Source: Wyeomyia smithii (taxonomy: Eukaryota; Arthropoda; Insecta; Diptera; Culicidae). Taken from it: a stretch of 64,000 nt of DNA. The notes beneath the pieces are model-generated. The model was not told where the DNA came from, made no database searches, and saw only the letters and a list, made by a program, of their open reading frames with translations. The stretch covers positions 162,266,342 through 162,330,341 of the forward strand of contig NC_073694.1 of assembly GCF_029784165.1 (NCBI RefSeq), written 5' to 3'. Below, one piece after another: positions 56,248-64,000 of this stretch. Both the position numbers and the translations under genes were made by a program. Every line of letters starts with the position of its first letter. Position 1 is the first letter of the stretch.

Positions 56248-59200
56248 TTCAACTGCGTATATGAAGGATTCTATCTCTGTCTTACAGTGGAATTGTAGAA
56301 GTATTTTACCAAAAATTGATTCGTTTAAAGTTTTGATAAATAAAAACAAATGCGATGCATTTTCCCTTTGTGAAACTTGGCTTACTTCAAATATTGATCT
56401 CAACTTCCATGATTTTAATATTATTCGCCTTGATCGAGACACCCCATATGGAGGAGTACTTTTAGGGATTAAAAAGTGCTATTCTTTCTATCGTATTAAC
56501 CTCCCCTCGATTCCAGGCATCGAAGTTGTCGCATGTCAAATGACAATACAAGGTAAAGAGCTTTGTATTGCCTCAATATATATTCCTCCCAGAGCACAGG
56601 TTGGGCAACGGCTGCTCTTTGATTTAATAGAACTTCTTCCCTCGCCACGTTTGATTTTGGGAGACTTCAACTCTCATGGCGTGGCTTGGGGTTCCCCATA
56701 CAATGATAACCGCTCCTCTTTAATCTATAACCTTTGCGATGACTTCGACATGACTATTTTAAACAACGGTGAAATGACACGTATCCCGAAACCTCCAGCG
56801 CGCCCAAGCGCTTTGGATCTATCCTTATGTTCGACGTCGCTACGGTTGGATTGCACATGGAAGGTAATCCTTGATCCTCACGGTAGCGACCATTTGCCTA
56901 TTCTTATTTCAATTAATAACGGGTCAACTCGCATGCGACCAATTGACATTCCGTATGACCTCACACGGAATGTCGATTGGAAGTTATACGAGGAAATGAT
57001 TTCAAAAGCGGTCGAGTCGATTCAACATCATCCACCACTTGAAGAATACAACCTCCTCGCGGGCTTGATTCTCGACGCCGCGTTGCAAGCCCAAACGAAG
57101 AAATATCCCGGCGTAACGATCAAAGAACGGCCTCCCACTCCGTGGTGGGACCAAGAGTGCTCCGATGTCTACACGCAAAGATCCGACGCGTATCTGACCT
57201 TCCGGGATACAGACGATGCCGACGACTTTAAACGTTATTCGGAGCTTGATACCAAGTTTAAAAGCTTGACTAAGGCAAAGAAACGCGGATTTTGGCGTCG
57301 GTTCGTAAACGAGACGTCGAGGGAGACATCAATGAGCACTCTTTGGAACACAGCCCGAAGAATGCGGAATCGCGTAACGGTCAACGAAAGCGAGGAGTCT
57401 TCTAGTAGGTGGATATTTGATTTTGCCAGGAAAGTATGTCCGGACTCTGTTCCTGAGCAAAACATTGTTCGCGATGCGTCTCCGGGCCACGACGCGATTG
57501 AATCACCTTTTACGATGGCAGAATTTTCAGTTGCCCTCCTGTCTTGTAACAATAACGCGCCTGGGTTAGATAGAATCAAATTCAACTTGTTGAAGAATCT
57601 ACCCGGCAATGCCAAGAGGCGCTTGTTGAACTTGTTCAATAAGTTCCTGGAGCAAAATATTGTACCGCAGGATTGGAGGCAAGTGAAGGTGATCGCCATC
57701 CAAAAACCAGGGAAACCAGCTTCTGATCACAACTCTTATAGGCCGATTGCAATGCTATCCTGTATCCGGAAATTGATGGAAAAAATGATACTCCGTCGTT
57801 TAGACCATTGGGTCGAATCAAATGGTCTACTATCAGATACTCAATTTGGCTTCCGCCGTGCCAAAGGGACGAATGATTGTCTTGCGTTGCTTTCAACAGA
57901 TATTCAGCTGGCGTATGCTCGCAAAGAACAAATGGCGTCTGCGTTCTTGGACATTAAGGGGGCTTTTGATTCCGTTTCTATTGACATTCTTTCGGGTAAA
58001 CTTCACCGACAAGTATTTTCTCCAATTTTGAACAATTTTTTGCACAATTTGTTGTCCGAAAAGCACATGCATTTTACGCACGGCGATTTGGCAACTTTTC
58101 GCATTAGCTACATGGGTCTTCCCCAGGGCTCATGTTTAAGCCCCCTTCCTTACAACTTTTATCTAAATGACATCGACGAATGTCTGGCAAACTCATGCAC
58201 GATAAGACAACTTGCAGACGACAGTGTAATCTCTGTTACAGGAGCCAAAGCTGCCGATTTGCAAGGACCATTGCAAGATACCTTGGACAATTTGTCTGCT
58301 TGGGCTTTACAGCTAGGTATCGAATTCTCTCCGGAGAAGACTGAGATAGTAGTTTTTTCTAGGAAGCATGAACCTGCTCAGCTTCAAACACAATTAATGG
58401 GTAAAACGATTTCTTAGGTTTTGGTACACAAATATCTTGGTGTCTGGTTCGACTCTAAAGGCACCTGGGGTTGTCACGTGTGGTATCTGATGAAAAAAAG
58501 TCAACAAAGAGTGAATTTTCTTCGTACAATAACCGGACAATGGTGGGGAGCCCACCCAGGAGACCTTATAAGGCTTTACCAAACAACGATACTGTCTGTT
58601 ATTGAATACGGGTGTTTCTGCTTCCGCTCCGCAGCAAACACACATTTGATCAAACTGGAGCGAATACAATATCGTTGTTTGCGTATCGCCTTAGGTTGCA
58701 TGCAGTCGACCCATACGATGAGTTTGGAGGTCTTAGCTGGAGTACTACCATTGAAAAACCGCTTCTGGAGCCTGTCTTCTCGTATTCTTATCAAATGTGA
58801 GGTCTTGAACCGTCCCGTGATTGAAAATTTTGAAAGGTTAATCGAACTTAATTCTCAAACCCGTTTTATGACATTGTATTTCAATCACATGTCCCAAAAT
58901 ATTAACCCTTCTTCGAATATTCCAAATCGTGTCGACTTATCAAATACTTCTGATTCTACTGTGTTTTTCGATACATCCATGATAGAAGAAACTCGTGGAA
59001 TCCCGGATCATTTACGCGTGCAGCAGATCCCCAAAATTTTTTCCAATAAATATCGAAACATCAACTGCGACAATATGTACTACACTGACGGATCACTTCT
59101 TGATGGGTCCACTGGCTTCGGTATCTTCAATAACAATTTAACCGTCTCCCATAAGCTCGATAATCCTGCTTCTGTTTACGTCGCAGAATTAGCTGCAATT

Positions 59201-59926
59201 CAGTACACCCTAGGGATTATCGAAAAAATGCCCACGGACCATTATTTCATCTTTACGGACAGTCTCAGTTCCATTGAGGCTCTCCGATCGATGAAAGATG
59301 TTAAGCACTCTCCGTATTTCCTGGGGAAAATACGGGAACATCTGAGTGCTTTATCCGAAAAATCTACTCAGATTACCTTAGCGTGGGTCCCTTCTCACTG
59401 CTCGATACCGGGTAATGAGAAAGCGGACTTTTTGGCTAAGGTGGGCGCAACAAACGATGATATTTATGAAAGACCAATTGCCTTTAATGAATTTTTCGCA
59501 TTTGTACGTCAGAATACGATCATCAGTTGGCAAAATTCTTGGACCAAGGGGGAACTGGGAAGGTGGTTACATTCCATAATCCCCAAGGTATCGACGAACC
59601 CGTGGTTCAAGGGGTTGGATGTAGGTCGGGATTTCATTTGCGTGATGTCCCGGCTTATGTCCAATCACTATAGCTTTGACGCGCATCTCCGTCGTGTTGG
59701 GCTCGGGGAGAGTGGTATCTGTGCCTGTGGTGAAGGTTATCACGACATAGAGCTCGTTGTTTGGTCATGCCCTGTATACCGTGACGCCAGGTCTAGATTA
59801 ATAGCTTCCCTGCAGGCCGAAGGTAGGCAGTCGGCTGTTCCTGTTCGTGATGTCTTGGCAGGCCGTGACCTATCCTACATGTCCCTTATATACGTTTTCC
59901 TGAAATCCATCCACGCCCCAGTTTAG
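56240..59926 (+). pseudogene. I-type ORF2, copy B, one premature stop
   Basis: The frame is open over 1228 codons apart from one TAG at 58415-58417 (codon 726), where copy A has CAG. Domains: AP endonuclease (about 12-225: QWNCRS, CETW at 44-47, GDFN at 141-144, SDH at 216-218); reverse transcriptase with KPGKPASDHNSYRPIAML, QFGFRRAKGTNDC, AFLDIKGAFDSV, GLPQGSCLSPLPYN and RQLADDSVIS; then KYLGVWFDSKGTWGCHV, RNase H from about 945 (YTDGSLL, AELAAI, FTDSLSS, SHCSIPGNEKAD) and the terminal CACGEGYHDIELVVWSCP Cys/His cluster. The start ATGCCTAA overlaps the ORF1 stop. A patch at 57190-57293 is far more diverged from copy A than the rest. Confidence 0.93.
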
Positions 59927-60323
59927 TCCTATCCCCTTCCGCCTACATCCAACCAAACGACAAGAACACGTTAAGACCCCGGATCCGGAAACAGCAACTA
60001 GACCCGCACGATACTCTCAGGCCCCGAGGGAGACAACCCAATATGCCAGTCCGTAATATCTTGGCCCAGCAGCGGAACATATTCAATATGCTGCTTACCT
60101 ATGGCGATGGAAAACCATCAAACAACAAATCAGTGCTTTTCATGCAAAACATTCTAGCTTAAGTTAGATTTAGTTTCAGCTCGTAGTCGGCAGCGAGGAT
60201 AAAAAATTTGCTTTTAGTTATTAAGATACTTTAGAAAGTAAGCTACCAGATATAATTGGCGCCGTTAAACATTGAATTGTATTTGTGCCGTATCAAATAA
60301 ACTATAGATGAGGAAAAAAAAAT

Positions 60324-60684
60324 GGGGTAAAACCGCCACGTATACAACTGCTTGTTGTTTTACTTCAAGACCCAAATGCCTCGACACTACAAAGGGAATA
60401 TTTACAGGATCAGTAAAGCAACTTCAAGCCACATAAGACATCGATGTTAATCGACCATTTTCGATTTGGTTGAAGCTTTTCTAGTAATATATTTCAACAA
60501 GACTTATTTTTGAAATAAGTAAACCTGTTTGAAAATGGTGTTAATGAACCAAAATAATTTTAGAGCCAGGACGGTTTGTTTGATTGGTATGACGTCTCCG
60601 GCAGAATTGAAAATAGTAGTTTTTTACTTCCGAAAAAAGTACACACTTTAAAAAAATTTAAAGAAAAGATATAAAAACAGAATT

Positions 60685-60688
<4 letters not shown>
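60324..60688 (-). repeat. Repeat module U3
   Basis: GGGGTAAAACCGCCACGTAT through CGATTTGGTTGAAGC, GACGTCTCCGGCAG, to AGAATTAAAA before the central (TA)n. It is collinear with U2 but retains the segment U2 lost. It directly follows the A-tail of copy B. Confidence 0.92.

Positions 60689-60768
<80 letters not shown>
60689..60768. repeat. (TA)n at the centre of the palindrome
   Basis: An 80-bp uninterrupted alternating TA run forming the exact symmetry centre between AATTAAAA (60681-60688) and TTTTAATT (60769-60776). Confidence 0.97.
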
Positions 60769-60772
<4 letters not shown>

Positions 60773-61133
60773 AATTCTGTTTTTATATCTTTTCTTTAAA
60801 TTTTTTTAAAGTGTGTACTTTTTTCGGAAGTAAAAAACTACCATTTTCAATTCTGCCGGAGACGTCATACCAATCAAACAAACCGTCCTGGCTCTAAAAT
60901 TATTTTGGTTCATTAACACCATTTTCAAACAGGTTTACTTATTTCAAAAATAAGTCTTGTTGAAATATATTACTAGAAAAGCTTCAACCAAATCGAAAAT
61001 GGTCGATTAACATCGATGTCTTATGTGGCTTGAAGTTGCTTTACTGATCCTGTAAATATTCCCTTTGTAGTGTCGAGGCATTTGGGTCTTAAAGTAAAAC
61101 AACAAGCAGTTGTATACGTGGCGGTTTTACCCC
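60769..61133 (+). repeat. Repeat module U4
   Basis: Reverse complement of U3 with two mismatches noticed. It ends in GGCGGTTTTACCCC next to the T-run (A-tail) of copy C. Confidence 0.92.
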
Positions 61134-61135
61134 AT

Positions 61136-64000
61136 TTTTTTTTCCTCATCTATAGTTTATTTGATACGGCACAAATACAATTCAATGTTTAACGGCGCCA
61201 ATTATATCTGGTAGCTTACTTTCTAAAGTATCTTAATAACTAAAAGCAAATTTTTTATCCTCGCTGCCGACTACGAGCTGAAACTAAATCTAACTTAAGC
61301 TAGAATGTTTTGCATGAAAAGCACTGATTTGTTGTTTGATGGTTTTCCATCGCCATAGGTAAGCAGCATATTGAATATGTTCCGCTGCTGGGCCAAGATA
61401 TTACGGACTGGCATATTGGGTTGTCTCCCTCGGGGCCTGAGAGTATCGTGCGGGTCTAGTTGCTGTTTCCGGATCCGGGGTCTTAACGTGTTCTTGTCGT
61501 TTGGTTGGATGTAGGCGGAAGGGGATAGGACTAAACTGGGGCGTGGATGGATTTCAGGAAAACGTATATAAGGGACATGTAGGATAGGTCACGGCTTGCC
61601 AAGACATCACGAACAGGAACAGCCGACTGCCTACCTTCGGCCTGCAGGGAAGCTATTAATCTAGACCTGGCGTCACGGTATACAGGGCATGACCAAACAA
61701 CGAGCTCTATGTCGTGATAACCTTCACCACAGGCACAGATACCACTCTCCCCGAGCCCAACACGACGGAGATGCGCGTCAAAGCTATAGTGATTGGACAT
61801 AAGCCGGGACATCACGCAAATGAAATCCCGACCTACATCCAACCCCTTGAACCACGGGTTCGTCGATACCTTGGGGATTATGGAATGTAACCACCTTCCC
61901 AGTTCCCCCTTGGTCCAAGAATTTTGCCAACTGATGATCGTATTCTGACGTACAAATGCGAAAAATTCATTAAAGGCAATTGGTCTTTCATAAATATCAT
62001 CGTTTGTTGCGCCCACCTTAGCCAAAAAGTCCGCTTTCTCATTACCCGGTATCGAGCAGTGAGAAGGGACCCACGCTAAGGTAATCTGAGTAGATTTTTC
62101 GGATAAAGCACTCAGATGTTCCCGTATTTTCCCCAGGAAATACGGAGAGTGCTTAACATCTTTCATCGATCGGAGAGCCTCAATGGAACTGAGACTGTCC
62201 GTAAAGATGAAATAATGGTCCGTGGGCATTTTTTCGATAATCCCTAGGGTGTACTGAATTGCAGCTAATTCTGCGACGTAAACAGAAGCAGGATTATCGA
62301 GCTTATGGGAGACGGTTAAATTGTTATTGAAGATACCGAAGCCAGTGGACCCATCAAGAAGTGATCCGTCAGTGTAGTACATATTGTCGCAGTTGATGTT
62401 TCGATATTTATTGGAAAAAATTTTGGGGATCTGCTGCACGCGTAAATGATCCGGGATTCCACGAGTTTCTTCTATCATGGATGTATCGAAAAACACAGTA
62501 GAATCAGAAGTATTTGATAAGTCGACACGATTTGGAATATTCGAAGAAGGGTTAATATTTTGGGACATGTGATTGAAATACAATGTCATGAAACGGGTTT
62601 GAGAATTAAGTTCGATTAACCTTTCAAAATTTTCAATCACGGGACGGTTCAAGACCTCACATTTGATAAGAATACGAGAAGACAGGCTTCAGAAGCGGTT
62701 TTTCAATGGTAGTACTCCAGCTAAGACCTCCAAACTCATCGTATGGGTCGACTGCATGCAACCTAAGGCGATACGCAAACAACGATATTGTATTCGCTCC
62801 AGTTTGATCAAATGTGTGTTTGCTGCGGAGCGGAAGCAGAAACACCCGTATTCAATAACAGACAGTATCGTTGTTTGGTAAAGCCTTATAAGGTCTCCTG
62901 GGTGGGCTCCCCACCATTGTCCGGTTATTGTACGAAGAAAATTCACTCTTTGTTGACTTTTTTTCATCAGATACCACACGTGACAACCCCAGGTGCCTTT
63001 AGAGTCGAACCAGACACCAAGATATTTGTGTACCAAAACCTAAGAAATCGTTTTACCCATTAATTGTGTTTGAAGCTGAGCAGGTTCATGCTTCCTAGAA
63101 AAAACTACTATCTCAGTCTTCTCCGGAGAGAATTCGATACCTAGCTGTAAAGCCCAAGCAGACAAATTGTCCAAGGTATCTTGCAATGGTCCTTGCAAAT
63201 CGGCAGCTTTGGCTCCTGTAACAGAGATTACACTGTCGTCTGCAAGTTGTCTTATCGTGCATGAGTTTGCCAGACATTCGTCGATGTCATTTACATAAAA
63301 GTTGTAAGGAAGGGGGCTTAAACATGAGCCCTGGGGAAGACCCATGTAGCTAATGCGAAAAGTTGCCAAATCGCCGTGCGTAAAATGCATGTGCTTTTCG
63401 GACAACAAATTGTGCAAAAAATTGTTCAAAATTGGAGAAAATACTTGTCGGTGAAGTTTACCCGAAAGAATGTCAATAGAAACGGAATCAAAAGCCCCCT
63501 TAATGTCCAAGAACGCAGACGCCATTTGTTCTTTGCGAGCATACGCCAGCTGAATATCTGTTGAAAGCAACGCAAGACAATCATTCGTCCCTTTGGCACG
63601 GCGGAAGCCAAATTGAGTATCTGATAGTAGACCATTTGATTCGACCCAATGGTCTAAACGACGGAGTATCATTTTTTCCATCAATTTCCGGATACAGGAT
63701 AGCATTGCAATCGGCCTATAAGAGTTGTGATCAGAAGCTGGTTTCCCTGGTTTTTGGATGGCGATCACCTTCACTTGCCTCCAATCCTGCGGTACAATAT
63801 TTTGCTCCAGGAACTTATTGAACAAGTTCAACAAGCGCCTCTTGGCATTGCCGGGTAGATTCTTCAACAAGTTGAATTTGATTCTATCTAACCCAGGCGC
63901 GTTATTGTTACAAGACAGGAGGGCAACTGAAAATTCTGCCATCGTAAAAGGTGATTCAATCGCGTCGTGGCCCGGAGACGCATCGCGAACAATGTTTTGC
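61136..64000 (-). mobile_element. I-type non-LTR retrotransposon, copy C (runs off window)
   Basis: Mirror image of the 3' two thirds of copy B on the opposite strand, tail to tail with it. It includes the A-tail (61136-61144 as T-run), 3' UTR and ORF2 from the RNase H end back into the segment upstream of RT. Whether it continues to the same 5' truncation as copy B cannot be seen. Confidence 0.93.
61531..64000 (-). pseudogene. I-type ORF2, copy C, partial, two premature stops
   Basis: Carries the RT (QFGFRRAKGTNDC, GLPQGSCLSPLPYN, LADD), RNase H (YTDGSLL, FTDSLSS, GNEKAD) and Cys/His tail of the family in one continuous frame. Two stops break it. TAG at 63042-63040 is shared with copy B. 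A private TGA at 62691-62689 replaces the Trp codon that copy B retains (KNRFWSLSS). The 5' part lies beyond the window. Confidence 0.93.

Larger units (their letters stand above)
55774..60321 (+). mobile_element. I-type non-LTR retrotransposon, copy B, 5'-truncated
   Basis: Same family as copy A. It starts inside ORF1 (around its residue 310) and runs through ORF2 and a roughly 390-bp 3' UTR with AATAAA (60296-60301) to a 9-A tail at 60313-60321. Truncation at the 5' end is normal for target-primed insertion. No target duplication is visible: the 5' flank is (TA)n and the 3' flank is TGGGGTAAAACC of module U3. Its right part, from 57457, is one arm of the large palindrome. Confidence 0.93.
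57457..64000. repeat. Near-perfect palindrome, arms at least 3.27 kb
   Basis: Every paired position x and y satisfies x + y = 121457, from the centre at 60728/60729 out to the window end at 64000 (partner 57457). No net insertion or deletion was seen. I noticed five mismatches by eye (near 58164, 58769, 59862, 60359 and 60620). The arms comprise copy B or C of the I-type element and modules U3 or U4, with about 80 bp of (TA)n at the centre. The right arm continues beyond the window. Confidence 0.93.

Noticed and set aside
57457..64000. Copies B and C as two independent retrotransposon insertions
   Set aside because: They share flanking modules, register, near-total identity and the same premature stop, which favours one inverted duplication or an assembly fold-back.

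Overview
This window is animal, almost certainly insect, nuclear DNA. It is AT-rich, has intron-split coding exons with GT-AG borders, and is dominated by transposable elements. The mix (BEL/Pao, R1-like, RTE-like, Jockey-like and RNase H-bearing I-type non-LTR elements, a Penelope-like element, Tc1/mariner relics, TA-flanked MITEs and tRNA-derived SINEs) fits a large mosquito genome such as Aedes. That genus is an inference from TE style; no species marker was read.

The only host-gene sequence I can support is two adjoining exons on the minus strand (40607-40821, then 39170-39305). They encode one immunoglobulin domain of the beaten-path (Beat) family and join in phase. The rest of that gene was not found and may lie outside the window. 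Most of the window may therefore be intronic or intergenic.

Layout. 1-2697: intergenic DNA with diverged tandem repeats. 2698-8724: a BEL/Pao LTR retrotransposon (minus strand) with a 5-bp target duplication, a truncated 3' LTR and a broken gag-pol. 8800-9760: a decayed mariner-type transposase. 12042-12981: a 0.94-kb TA-flanked MITE. 16850-20710: an R1-like non-LTR relic split by a 619-bp hAT-like MITE. 21660-28330: two copies of another MITE, a 163-bp MITE and a SINE. 30050-31031: a further TA-flanked MITE. 31549-37195: a near-full-length but mutated I-type element (copy A). 38738-40821: a foldback element and the Beat exons. 43668-46500: Jockey-like and RTE-like fragments. 46860-53135: a repeat module with a long (TA)n tract, split by a Penelope-like inverted pair with a 14-bp target duplication. 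54357-54730: a SINE with a 13-bp target duplication. 55001-64000: repeat modules, I-type copies B and C, and a very large near-perfect palindrome centred on a (TA)n tract at about 60728 that runs off the window end.

The most striking signals are the 3.27-kb-arm palindrome, whose arms share the same premature stop codon; the Penelope-like inverted pair inserted as one unit; an 8-bp micro-inversion between its two copies; a localized divergent patch in I-type copy B; and several unrelated TA-flanked MITEs that repeat their terminal motif internally. No tRNA, rRNA or CRISPR features were seen.
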